DNA of 64,000 bases from Alphaproteobacteria bacterium (lineage in GTDB: Bacteria > Pseudomonadota > Alphaproteobacteria > UBA8366): positions 186,001 to 250,000 of the forward strand of contig JANQKC010000027.1 of assembly GCA_028281325.1 (NCBI GenBank), read 5' to 3'. The translations under genes were made by a program, and so were the position numbers. The notes beneath the pieces are model-generated. The model had not been told where the DNA came from. It made no database searches and was given only the letters and a program-made list of their open reading frames with translations. Position 1 is the stretch's first letter, and every line of letters starts with the position of its first letter. Positions 7,499 to 15,343 of the stretch are shown piece after piece.

Positions 7499-9721
7499 CT
7501 ACCCGGACGGCGGCGGTTCGACCAGTACGTCTTTTACCTTGCCGGCGAGTTGACGCAGGCTGAAGGGCTTGGCGAGAAAGTTCACGTTGTCCATGCTTTC
7601 GACTTCGCGGATCACCGATTCCTCCGCATAGCCGGAAATGCAGATCACCGGCAGGTCGGGATATTTCCGCCGCGCGGCGGCGACCACCGTGGCGCCGTCG
7701 ACCTTGGGCATCACCATGTCGGTGATCAGCAGGTCGATATCCTCCCCGCCCAACAACTCGATCGCGTTCTCGCCGTTGACCGCCTCGATCACGCGATACC
7801 CCTTGCTGCGCAGCGCCCGCGCGCCGAACAGCCTGACCGGATCTTCGTCCTCGACCAGCAGGATCGTGCCGCCGCCGGTCAGGTCCTTCGCGGCGGGCGG
7901 CCGCTCCGCCGGCGCCCGGGCGCTGGCCTTTTCCTCGGGCCCGTCATAGCGCTGCAGATAGATCGTGAAGGTCGATCCCTTCGTTTCGCCCTCGCTGTCC
8001 GCGAAGATGAAGCCTTCGGTCTGCTTGATGATGCCGTAGACCGTAGCGAGTCCAAGCCCCGTGCCCGAGCCGACTTCCTTGGTCGTGAAGAAGGGGTCGA
8101 AGATACGGTCCAGCACTTGCTGCGGCATGCCGATGCCGTCATCGGTGACCGTGATCATCACATAGTCGCCGGCGGGCATGATCTCGGCATGCGCCCGGTC
8201 GATTTCCGACAGCAGGCTGCAGTTGCGGGTGCTGATCGTCAGGTGCCCGCCGCGCGGCATCGCGTCGCGCGAATTGACCGCAAGGTTGATGATGACCTGT
8301 TCGAGCTGTCCCTGGTCGACCTTGACCTTGCCCAGTTCGCGTCCGTGGACGAATTTCAGATCGATCGATTCGCCGAGCAGCCGGTGCAACAGGCTCGACA
8401 GTTCCGACAACACGTCAGTCACGTCCAGCACGCGCGGCTGCAGCGTCTGTTGGCGCGAGAAGGCCAGCAACTGGCGCACCAGACGCGCGCCGCGGTTCGC
8501 GTTCTGCTTGATCTGCATGACGTCGGCGAAGCTCTGCTCGCCCGGCTGATAGCGCTGCAGCAACAGGTCGCAGAAGCCGATCATCGCGGTCAGCAGATTA
8601 TTGAAGTCATGCGCGATGCCGCCGGCAAGCTGACCGACCGCCTGCATCTTGAGCGACTGCGAGAACTGGACCTCCAGCTTCTTCTTCTCGGTGGTGTCGA
8701 TCATGTGCAGGGCCAATCCGCCGGGGCCTTCCTCGGCGGTCTCGGTCTCCGCCGGGCGGCGCGAGAAATACATCGAGGCGACCCGGTGCCCCATGCCTTC
8801 GATCTCGACGTCGATCGGCACCGCCAATTGGGCGTCGTCCAGGCGGCCGGACAGGCGTTGCGACAGTCCGGGGCGGTCGATCCCCCGGACGAACTCGACG
8901 ATCGGCTGGCCGACCGGATCGTCGCAGCCCAGCAGGTCACGGCACGCCGGATTGCATTCCACGACCTTGCCGTCGGCATCCAGCACCGCCATGCCGACCG
9001 GAACCGTCTCCAACTGATTGCGAAGCCCGGCCAGTTCGGCGGATAAGGTATCCTGATCGCGCACCGCGCTGACGCTATGGCTGCTCCAGATGACCTCTCC
9101 GGGCGCGCCGGGCGCCGCCCCCAAGGTCAGCCGCAGCGGATCGCGGCCGACCCTCGGCAAGGTGACTTCCGCCTGCTCGGCGGTTCCGCCGAGCGCACGG
9201 TCACGCAGCCGCTTGAAGGCGCGCGCGGCATCGTTCTCCGACCGGAACACATACATGGTCCAAAGGCCGGACTCTTCCTTCGTCTCCGCACCACAAATGC
9301 TCAGGAATTCCAAGAAGGGGCCGTTTACATATGTCAGGCGACCGTCGCCTTCCTCAAGGGCGACGCCCGCCCCCGACACGACGCCGATGCGGTTGAGCAT
9401 GTCGCGCGATGCATTGCGCCGACCCCGCAGCGCCCCCCAAACCAATATCAGCGCGACGAACCCGAGACCGGCGACCGTCGCGTAGATCGGGATGCGGGCT
9501 TCGGCCGGGAATCCGCCCGTCTGCTCGAGATAGTAGAGCACGCCCATCGCCACCCCGACGAACAGGACAAGCAGGAACATCCGCCCGCCCCCGGCCCCCG
9601 CGGTGGGTGGCAGGTCGATACGATCGCCTTTCGCGCGCGTCTTCAACCCCGGTTTGGCTGCAACCGGTTCGAGACCGTGCTTCGACGCGGGGTCGACGAT
9701 TTCGCGCTGATCATCCGGCAC
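7499..9721 (-). CDS. cckA: Hybrid sensor histidine kinase CckA
   Basis: A 740-residue membrane hybrid kinase. Two transmembrane helices lie near residues 48-65 and 78-98, followed by two PAS-like regions (about 105-210 and 235-345). The H-box is GGIAHDFNNLLTAMIGFCDL with His371; N and G boxes follow (AVNSRDAMPRGG, DDGIGMPQQ, GTGLGLATVYG), and a C-terminal receiver has ITDMVMPKVDG. This order is diagnostic of CckA, which feeds phosphate through ChpT to the cell-cycle regulator CtrA. The start is GTG at 9721 with AGGAGA 8 bases upstream; it overlaps the end of flhB by 11 bp. CckA is thus the last flagellar-operon gene here, tying class-II flagellar transcription to cell-cycle signalling. Confidence 0.93.
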   Translation of the reverse strand: MPDDQREIVDPASKHGLEPVAAKPGLKTRAKGDRIDLPPTAGAGGGRMFLLVLFVGVAMGVLYYLEQTGGFPAEARIPIYATVAGLGFVALILVWGALRGRRNASRDMLNRIGVVSGAGVALEEGDGRLTYVNGPFLEFLSICGAETKEESGLWTMYVFRSENDAARAFKRLRDRALGGTAEQAEVTLPRVGRDPLRLTLGAAPGAPGEVIWSSHSVSAVRDQDTLSAELAGLRNQLETVPVGMAVLDADGKVVECNPACRDLLGCDDPVGQPIVEFVRGIDRPGLSQRLSGRLDDAQLAVPIDVEIEGMGHRVASMYFSRRPAETETAEEGPGGLALHMIDTTEKKKLEVQFSQSLKMQAVGQLAGGIAHDFNNLLTAMIGFCDLLLQRYQPGEQSFADVMQIKQNANRGARLVRQLLAFSRQQTLQPRVLDVTDVLSELSSLLHRLLGESIDLKFVHGRELGKVKVDQGQLEQVIINLAVNSRDAMPRGGHLTISTRNCSLLSEIDRAHAEIMPAGDYVMITVTDDGIGMPQQVLDRIFDPFFTTKEVGSGTGLGLATVYGIIKQTEGFIFADSEGETKGSTFTIYLQRYDGPEEKASARAPAERPPAAKDLTGGGTILLVEDEDPVRLFGARALRSKGYRVIEAVNGENAIELLGGEDIDLLITDMVMPKVDGATVVAAARRKYPDLPVICISGYAEESVIREVESMDNVNFLAKPFSLRQLAGKVKDVLVEPPPSG

Positions 9722-10805
9722 TGGCCGTCTCCTTGGGCATGCTGCGACCTTTGAGATTCCAGACGTAACTGATTATCTCGGCCACCGCCTGATAGTGCTC
9801 CTGCGGAACCTCTTCATCAAGCTCTACGCTCGAAAAGAGGGCCCGCGCCAATGGCGGATTTTCAACGATCGTGATGTCATTTTCTTCCGCGACCTCGCGG
9901 ATTTTCTGTGCAATCAGGTCCGCGCCCTTGGCGACGAGGACCGGCGCCGTCATTTCATCGGGCTTGTATTTCAAGGCAACGGCGAAGTGGGTCGGGTTGG
10001 TCACCACCACGTCGGCGTCCGGCACCGCCTGCATCATGCGGGCGCGGGAGCGATCCTGCCGTATCTGGCGCAGCCGCTGGCGCGCCATCGGATCGCCTTC
10101 CGATTGCTTGAATTCATCCTTTACTTCCTGCTTGGTCATCCGCATCTGCTTGTGATGTTGCTGCCGTTGAAAGACGATGTCGGCGACGGCGATGACGATG
10201 AGCACCGCAAGGATCGCCACCAGCATCTTCATGACCAGTTCGTGCAACACGGTCAGGAAATCGGGGATCGAGAGCGTCGGAATGATATCGATCGCGCCGA
10301 GCGCGGGCATCACGGCCAAAATGCCGATCGTCGTCACGATGGCCAGCTTCACGATGCCCTTGACGAACTCCATCGTCTGTTTGACCGACATCAACCGTTT
10401 CGCGCCGCGTATGGGGTCGAACTTGTCGTATTTCGGTTCGAGCGCTTTCGGCGAGTAGATGAAGCCGTTCTGCAGGATCGGCCCAATCATCGCGATCAGG
10501 AAGAAGAAGAGCAGCGGGAAAACGATGGCGGCGAGCACCGCCTGGGCGGATTCGAGCATTTTTTGGCCGGCGCTGGCCGGGTCGACCGCAATCAGGTCCG
10601 GCGACGCCAGATACGGAAGCAAGGCCAAGCGGATATCGTTCATGAATGAGGGCGCCATCATGCCCAGCACGATTGTCCCGACCGTCAGCATAAGCCAGGT
10701 GTTGAGTTCACGACTAACCGCGACCTGACCCCGCCGACGCCCATCGTCGAGTTTCTTTTGCGTCGGGTCTTCGGTTTTTTGGGCGTCGTCCGTATCTTCC
10801 GCCAT
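9711..10805 (-). CDS. flhB: Flagellar type III export switch protein FlhB
   Basis: A 364-residue inner-membrane component of the flagellar export gate. The N-terminus is the usual DAQKTEDPTQKKLDDGRRRG, then four transmembrane helices (about 32-52, 88-112, 150-175, 188-212), a linker, and the cytoplasmic autocleavage motif NPTH at residues 270-273 followed by FAVALKY. Cleavage there switches export from rod/hook to filament substrates. It is preceded by fliR (36 bp gap) and overlaps cckA. A separate FlhB-tail protein is encoded on the other strand at 13537. Confidence 0.96.
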   Translation of the reverse strand: MAEDTDDAQKTEDPTQKKLDDGRRRGQVAVSRELNTWLMLTVGTIVLGMMAPSFMNDIRLALLPYLASPDLIAVDPASAGQKMLESAQAVLAAIVFPLLFFFLIAMIGPILQNGFIYSPKALEPKYDKFDPIRGAKRLMSVKQTMEFVKGIVKLAIVTTIGILAVMPALGAIDIIPTLSIPDFLTVLHELVMKMLVAILAVLIVIAVADIVFQRQQHHKQMRMTKQEVKDEFKQSEGDPMARQRLRQIRQDRSRARMMQAVPDADVVVTNPTHFAVALKYKPDEMTAPVLVAKGADLIAQKIREVAEENDITIVENPPLARALFSSVELDEEVPQEHYQAVAEIISYVWNLKGRSMPKETASAG

Positions 10806-10841
10806 GGCGTTATCTCGCGCAGCGCGTGCGCGACCTTATTG

Positions 10842-11606
10842 TCATCCCGGCAGGAACAACCGGGTAAATGTTGTTTGATAGTAGTTAAGAAACCACAAAA
10901 GCGCGGCCGGAAAGGTCGTCATCATCAGAAACAGGCCGAGCAGGATTTGCGCCGGCAACGCGACCAGGAAAACCGGCATTTGCGGCATCAGCCGCGCCAG
11001 CAAGCCCATACCGGTATAGAAGGTGATGCCGAACATGACGAACGGCATCGCGACCTGCAAACCGACGCGAAAGCTGTCCGCCAGCAGGACGGCTAACGTA
11101 TTGGCAAAGTCGTCAAAGGCCGGAACCACGCCGGGCTGAAACAGCATGTAGCTGTCCAGCAACGCCATCAACATGAGGTGATGCGTGTCGGTCGCGAAGA
11201 TCAACAGCAATCCCAGGATCGACAGGAATACAGACGGCAGCGCGCTTTGATCCGAGAGCAACGGATTGAACAACATCGCGTTGGCAAGCCCGCTGAGGAA
11301 GGCCAGCATCGCCCCACCGGTCGCCAACGCCGACATCAACAACCGCGCGACCGATCCGATGAAAACGCCGATAAGAATTTCGCCGATAATGAGCAATATC
11401 AAGCTGGCCGGCGCGGCCGGCAATGCCGGCAGCTTGTCGGCGATGATCGGCGTCAGCAGGACGGTAATCGCCAATGCGATCAGCAACCGAATGCGCGGCG
11501 AGACATAGGTCTCGCCGAATCCCGGCATCGTGATCAGTGTCGCGCCCATACGCGAAAACACCAGCGCGTAGGTGAATATCTCGGCGGGCAGAAGATTCGG
11601 CAGCAT
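10842..11606 (-). CDS. fliR: Flagellar export gate protein FliR
   Basis: A 254-residue, very hydrophobic protein with about six transmembrane helices. The N-terminal NLLPAEIFTYALVFSRMGA and the middle GLANAMLFNPL region are typical of FliR. FliR joins FliP and FliQ in the export-gate core of the basal body. It sits 6 bp after fliQ and 36 bp before flhB, the canonical fliQ-fliR-flhB order. Confidence 0.95.
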   Translation of the reverse strand: MLPNLLPAEIFTYALVFSRMGATLITMPGFGETYVSPRIRLLIALAITVLLTPIIADKLPALPAAPASLILLIIGEILIGVFIGSVARLLMSALATGGAMLAFLSGLANAMLFNPLLSDQSALPSVFLSILGLLLIFATDTHHLMLMALLDSYMLFQPGVVPAFDDFANTLAVLLADSFRVGLQVAMPFVMFGITFYTGMGLLARLMPQMPVFLVALPAQILLGLFLMMTTFPAALLWFLNYYQTTFTRLFLPG

Positions 11607-11612
11607 GGCGCG

Positions 11613-11879
11613 TCAGCTGATGCCGATAATCCGATCGGTTACCGATTCCATGAACTGCTGCATCACACTGAACATGAACGGCAGCAAAACCAGCAACGAG
11701 GTGAAGACGATGAGAATCTTGGGAACGAAGGTAAGGGTGATTTCCTGCACCGAGGTCAAAGCCTGAAAGAGCGAAACCGTCAGGCCGACAATCAAACCGA
11801 CAAGCATGATCGGCGTGGCGACCATCAACATCGTCATCACGGCCTCGCGCGCGAATTCAAGCACCTGTGCTTCGTTCAT
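11613..11879 (-). CDS. fliQ: Flagellar export gate protein FliQ
   Basis: An 88-residue protein with two long hydrophobic helices separated by the conserved SLFQALTSVQEITLTFVPKI segment. Size, motif and position before fliR identify FliQ, four copies of which wrap the FliP-FliR gate. Separated from fliE by 60 bp. Confidence 0.95.
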   Translation of the reverse strand: MNEAQVLEFAREAVMTMLMVATPIMLVGLIVGLTVSLFQALTSVQEITLTFVPKILIVFTSLLVLLPFMFSVMQQFMESVTDRIIGIS

Positions 11880-11939
11880 GCGACCAATGCCCCCCTACCG
11901 GTGACCGCGCGCGGCCCAAAACTTCAATCGATGCAGACG

Positions 11940-12248
11940 CTAGATCGGCATCCGAAGGATTTCTTGATATGCGCTGATGACGCGGTCGCGAACGGTAACA
12001 ACGGTCTGCAGCGCAATCTCGGCGTTGTTGACCGCGGTGACGACTTCCATCAAATCCGCCTCACCGACAGCCGCCTTCGCCGTCATCGCTTCCGCGGTCT
12101 TGCCGGATTGCATGGCGTCATCGGCCACCTTTTCGACAAGCTGCGCAAAAGACGACTCTTGTGGCGACGCCGGCGCATCCAAGCCGGCGCCGCCCAACCG
12201 CGCCGCCTGCGTGAACGCCTTGATCGCGTCGTTCGGGTTAATCGCCAT
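11940..12248 (-). CDS. fliE: Flagellar hook-basal body adaptor FliE
   Basis: A 102-residue export substrate that links the MS ring/export gate to the rod. The C-terminal GEADLMEVVTAVNNAEIALQTV and RDRVISAYQEILRMPI are the family signature. It follows flgC (41 bp) and precedes fliQ, the order seen in many alphaproteobacteria. Confidence 0.95.
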   Translation of the reverse strand: MAINPNDAIKAFTQAARLGGAGLDAPASPQESSFAQLVEKVADDAMQSGKTAEAMTAKAAVGEADLMEVVTAVNNAEIALQTVVTVRDRVISAYQEILRMPI

Positions 12249-12289
12249 ATCCCACCCCCCTCTTCGCTACGCGCACCGAATCCGCAGTC

Positions 12290-12697
12290 CTAGCGCAACA
12301 GTTCCAACGTGCTCCGCAGCATCGCGCGGCTGACCTCGATCATATTGAGGTTCGCCTCGTAACTGCGTTGCGCTTCCCGGAAATCCATCGTCTCGATGGT
12401 GGTCTTCACATTCGGCGTCTTGATGTATCCGTCCTCGTCCGCCGCCGGATGCGTCGGGTCGAAACGCAGACCGAAATCGGACTTGTCCTCGCGCACGCGG
12501 CTGACCTCGACCGTCCGCACGCCAAGTTCCCGGTCGAGCAAATTCGAGAAAGTCACCGTCTTCCGACGATAAGGGTCGCCGCCCGGCGTCTCGGCCATAG
12601 ATCCTGCATTCGCGATATTCTCGGCGATGATCCGCAGCCGGGTTCCCTGCGCCCGCATCCCGGACGCCGCGATCATCATCGATTTTTCAAGCGCCAT
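12290..12697 (-). CDS. flgC: Flagellar proximal rod protein FlgC
   Basis: A 135-residue rod protein. The N-terminal helix SMMIAASGMRAQGTRLRIIAENIANA and C-terminal REAQRSYEANLNMIEVSRAML are the coiled-coil ends shared by rod and hook proteins, with the FlgC-specific DGYIKTPNV segment between. It lies 14 bp after flgB and 41 bp before fliE. Confidence 0.95.
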   Translation of the reverse strand: MALEKSMMIAASGMRAQGTRLRIIAENIANAGSMAETPGGDPYRRKTVTFSNLLDRELGVRTVEVSRVREDKSDFGLRFDPTHPAADEDGYIKTPNVKTTIETMDFREAQRSYEANLNMIEVSRAMLRSTLELLR

Positions 12698-12711
12698 TTG
12701 TCACATCGCTC

Positions 12712-13119
12712 CTATTGTTGCTGTCGGCCAAGCGCCATGCTGAACATCTGCTTGTGCTTGCTGTAAAGCCGGGTCATCAGGGTATAGTCGTGCCGTGTCT
12801 GGCCGACCTTGATCAACTGCTCTTCCAAGACGACCCCATTGCCGTTCGGATTGGTTTCGTAGGTATCGCTCTGACGTTCCGACTTAACGGTCATGCTGTC
12901 CGGCGCGCCGGCGACATGCGCTTCATGCGTTTGCGCCAGGGCCACTTTGAACGACCGGGCGGCGCCCGCGTCTTTGAAACTAAATTCCTTAAGATCCTTT
13001 GGGCGGTAGTTCGGGGTGTCCGCGTTCGCCACGTTCTGCGTCAACACGGTTTGGCGCTCGGCAAGCCAATTCATCTTGCCGGCCATCATCCGGAATACCG
13101 GAAACTGGTTCAGATCCAT
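12712..13119 (-). CDS. flgB: Flagellar proximal rod protein FlgB
   Basis: A 135-residue rod protein, first gene of the operon flgB-flgC-fliE-fliQ-fliR-flhB-cckA. The N-terminal part contains RQTVLTQNVANADTPNYRPKDL, the rod-protein signature; the C-terminus ends in YSKHKQMFSMALGRQQQ. Export is through the flagellar type III apparatus. Its promoter must lie in the AT-rich gap upstream. Confidence 0.95.
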   Translation of the reverse strand: MDLNQFPVFRMMAGKMNWLAERQTVLTQNVANADTPNYRPKDLKEFSFKDAGAARSFKVALAQTHEAHVAGAPDSMTVKSERQSDTYETNPNGNGVVLEEQLIKVGQTRHDYTLMTRLYSKHKQMFSMALGRQQQ

Positions 13120-13536
13120 GTAACCTTTCCCCGTCTACGGCGAATCGTTGCGATGCCTCTCCAGCCGATTCGCCTGCACATCATATGCCAGCGCCATTTC
13201 CCACGTGTCGCGACATATGCCAATCGAGTCTCTGTTCCTCTCTCCAGCACTCGATTTCTTAATAAATTTCGACGCTACGTTAACCATAAATAACTAATAT
13301 GTAAACCGTTATTCGAAATATTCCTAAATCTTCGAAAAGGATTCCTACAACAGAATACTATTCGTTTATTTCATCTGTTGTCTTTTCGCTGGAATTTTGA
13401 ATAAAAGCTACGCATACTCAAATGCAATTGAAGCTTGGCGCCGGTCCAGCGGCGTGTTGAATGAGGTAGCGAAGTTTTGCGCGAAACGCGGCAACGATCG
13501 CGCCAGCGGGGTAAGCCGACGGTCGGCGGACACGCG
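13120..13536. other. 417-bp divergent region between flgB and the FlhB-tail operon
   Basis: The middle of this gap (about 13250-13440) is strikingly AT-rich for this genome and must hold divergent promoters. Several TTAA-type words occur (CTTAATAAATT, CGTTAACCATAAATAAC), which are half-sites for CtrA, but I find no full TTAA-N7-TTAA pair and no sigma-54 -24/-12 match or GGCAA-N3-TTGCC palindrome. That suggests early-class control different from the late flagellar operons. Confidence 0.45.
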
Positions 13537-13857
13537 ATGCGAAATGGCGGTGCCAACCAAGATACGGCGGACGCGCCGCCGCATCAGACCGCCGTCGCCG
13601 TCCAGTACAGTCCGACCGACGCCTTTTCGGCGCCGACGGTCGTTGCCTCCGGGCGTGGCTGGGTCGCGGAGAAGATTCTCGAGATCGCATTCGCTCATGG
13701 CGTGAAGGTCCGGGAAGACGCAGACCTTGCGGAAGTCCTGGCCGCGGTCGACCTCGACAACGACATCCCGGTCGAGGCCTTCGTCGCCGTCGCAGAGATC
13801 CTGCGATATGTCTATGCCGCCAACGGCACAACCCCACCGGAGTTTTCAGACTCATGA
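13537..13857 (+). CDS. FlhB C-terminal-domain-like protein (FhlB/FlhX type)
   Basis: A 106-residue soluble protein resembling only the cytoplasmic tail of FlhB: TAVAVQYSPTDAFSAPTVVASGRGWVAEKILEIAFAHGVKVRED then DIPVEAFVAVAEILRYVYA. The FlhB-style NPTH autocleavage site is absent; the matching strand has QYSPTDA. Proteins of this kind can stand in for the detached FlhB tail in the export switch. ATG at 13537 is preceded by GGCGGA; the track's earlier start adds 20 unconserved residues. It begins a plus-strand operon with a small helical protein, fliO and fliP. Confidence 0.8.
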   Translation: MRNGGANQDTADAPPHQTAVAVQYSPTDAFSAPTVVASGRGWVAEKILEIAFAHGVKVREDADLAEVLAAVDLDNDIPVEAFVAVAEILRYVYAANGTTPPEFSDS

Positions 13858-14153
13858 TGAACAAAGATGAGATCGTCGCGGACGTCAATTCGATGTCCGA
13901 ACTTATCGCCATTGCGCGGTCGGGCCTGACACGGAACCAACTCGTCGAAATCGACAATATTCAGGGCCGCATCCAGAGCGTCGTCGAATCGATTACGGAC
14001 CTCCCGCCCGAAGATGCGGTGGAGATGAGGCCGATGCTTCTGGAACTCCTGTCCGAGTTTCAGGATTATTCGAAAGAAGTCGAGGCCAAGATCGGTGAGC
14101 TGCAGGCGGCCGCAACGGCAACCGAAGACACGAAGCAGGCCGCCGAGACCTAA
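13854..14153 (+). CDS. Small helical protein in flagellar operon, unrecognised
   Basis: A 99-residue, mostly alpha-helical acidic protein (ELIAIARSGLTRNQLVEIDN, LLELLSEFQDYSKEVEAKIG). Its start overlaps the stop of the FlhB-tail gene (ATGATGA), so the two are translationally coupled, and fliO follows after 75 bp. No signal peptide or membrane helix. Size, charge and position resemble an export chaperone, but I do not recognise a family and this role is inference. Confidence 0.75.
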   Translation: MMNKDEIVADVNSMSELIAIARSGLTRNQLVEIDNIQGRIQSVVESITDLPPEDAVEMRPMLLELLSEFQDYSKEVEAKIGELQAAATATEDTKQAAET

Positions 14154-14228
14154 AAGTCCAAGGTTCTGCGCCTGGCGCGGGCGCGGGCCGACGGTAGGCA
14201 TTCGGCGTATTGGGGAGAGTATTCGGCT

Positions 14229-14576
14229 GTGGATCTGAGCTACGTCAGGTTTCTTCTGGCGTTTCTTTTTGTTATCGGCCTGATCGGCCTTTTCGCACTC
14301 TTGTTGCGGCGCGTTGGGTTCGGCGGCGTGCGGTTATCACCCGGATTCAAAGGGAGAGGCCGGCCGCAACGGCGCCTTGCCATCACCGAGGTTGCGAACG
14401 TGGACGGACGGCACCGTCTGGTCCTGGTCCGGCGCGACGATACCGAACATCTGATTTTGCTGGGTCACAACAGCGATCTCTTGGTCGAGGGCAACATCAA
14501 ACCACCCGAGTCCGCGGCGGAAGCGACCGACAGCTTCAAGACGGTTCTGAAATCCGCCGGAGAAACGCGCAAATGA
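14229..14576 (+). CDS. fliO: Flagellar export assembly protein FliO
   Basis: A 115-residue protein with one N-terminal transmembrane helix (about 7-26) and a cytoplasmic beta-rich domain (RRLAITEVANVDGRHRLVLVRRDDTEHLILLG), the typical FliO architecture. FliO helps assemble the FliP ring. Translation starts at GTG 14229 with GGGGAGAG about 9 bases upstream. Its stop overlaps the fliP start (ATGA). Confidence 0.85.
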   Translation: MDLSYVRFLLAFLFVIGLIGLFALLLRRVGFGGVRLSPGFKGRGRPQRRLAITEVANVDGRHRLVLVRRDDTEHLILLGHNSDLLVEGNIKPPESAAEATDSFKTVLKSAGETRK

Positions 14577-15337
14577 TCCTGGGGCTTGGGGATCGGCGGC
14601 ATGCCCGGTCACTGACGGTCCTTTGGGGCCTCGCGCTGGCCTTCTTCCTGCCCGATGCCGCGTCCGCGCAGAATGTCGAACTGGACTTCGGCACCGGCGG
14701 CGAAGCCACCGGACGCATCGTTCAGCTCGTCGCGCTGATCACCATCCTGACGCTGGCGCCGTCCATTCTCGTGATGGTCACGTCATTCGTCCGGATCGTG
14801 ATCGTCATGTCGCTTTTGCGAACCGCCCTCGGCACGCAAGGCACGCCGCCCAATACCGTGGTCATCAGCCTCGCGCTTTTCATGACCTTCTTCATCATGC
14901 AGCCGACCCTGCAGGCCGCCTATGATCAAGGCATCGCCCCGTTGATCGCCGAGGAAATCTCCGAGGAGCAGGCATTCGAACGCAGCGTCGCGCCGATGCA
15001 CGCCTTCATGATGCGGCACGTTCGGGAGAAAGACCTCGACCTGTTCATGGGCATGGCGCAGATCGAAGATGTGGCGACACCCGAGGAAACGCCGCTGCGG
15101 GCGCTGATCCCCGCTTTCATGATTTCGGAGTTGAAGCGCGCATTCGAGATCGGCTTCCTGCTCTTTGTTCCATTCCTGATCATCGACATGGTGGTCGCAT
15201 CCGTCCTCATGTCGATGGGCATGATGATGCTGCCGCCGATCATGATTTCGCTGCCGTTCAAATTGATCTTTTTCGTGCTCGTCGACGGATGGTATCTGGT
15301 CGCGGGCAGCCTGGTGCGGAGCTTCGTCCCCGCTTGA
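14573..15337 (+). CDS. fliP: Flagellar export gate protein FliP
   Basis: A 254-residue export-gate protein with an N-terminal signal peptide (to about residue 32, DAASA), then four transmembrane helices. Conserved FliP segments are visible: MVTSFVRIVIVMSLLRTALG, LFMTFFIMQPT, LIPAFMISELKRAFEIGF and MGMMMLPPIMISLPFKLIFF. The track ORF begins far upstream in another reading of fliO; the ATG at 14573 overlaps the fliO stop and gives the normal length. Confidence 0.95.
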   Translation: MILGLGDRRHARSLTVLWGLALAFFLPDAASAQNVELDFGTGGEATGRIVQLVALITILTLAPSILVMVTSFVRIVIVMSLLRTALGTQGTPPNTVVISLALFMTFFIMQPTLQAAYDQGIAPLIAEEISEEQAFERSVAPMHAFMMRHVREKDLDLFMGMAQIEDVATPEETPLRALIPAFMISELKRAFEIGFLLFVPFLIIDMVVASVLMSMGMMMLPPIMISLPFKLIFFVLVDGWYLVAGSLVRSFVPA

Positions 15338-15343
15338 GCATGC

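Noticed and set aside
7415-9046. 543-codon plus-strand ORF
   Set aside because: Antisense shadow of cckA.
13250-13440. CtrA boxes in the AT-rich flgB upstream region
   Set aside because: Only TTAA half-sites; no pair with 7-base spacing was found.
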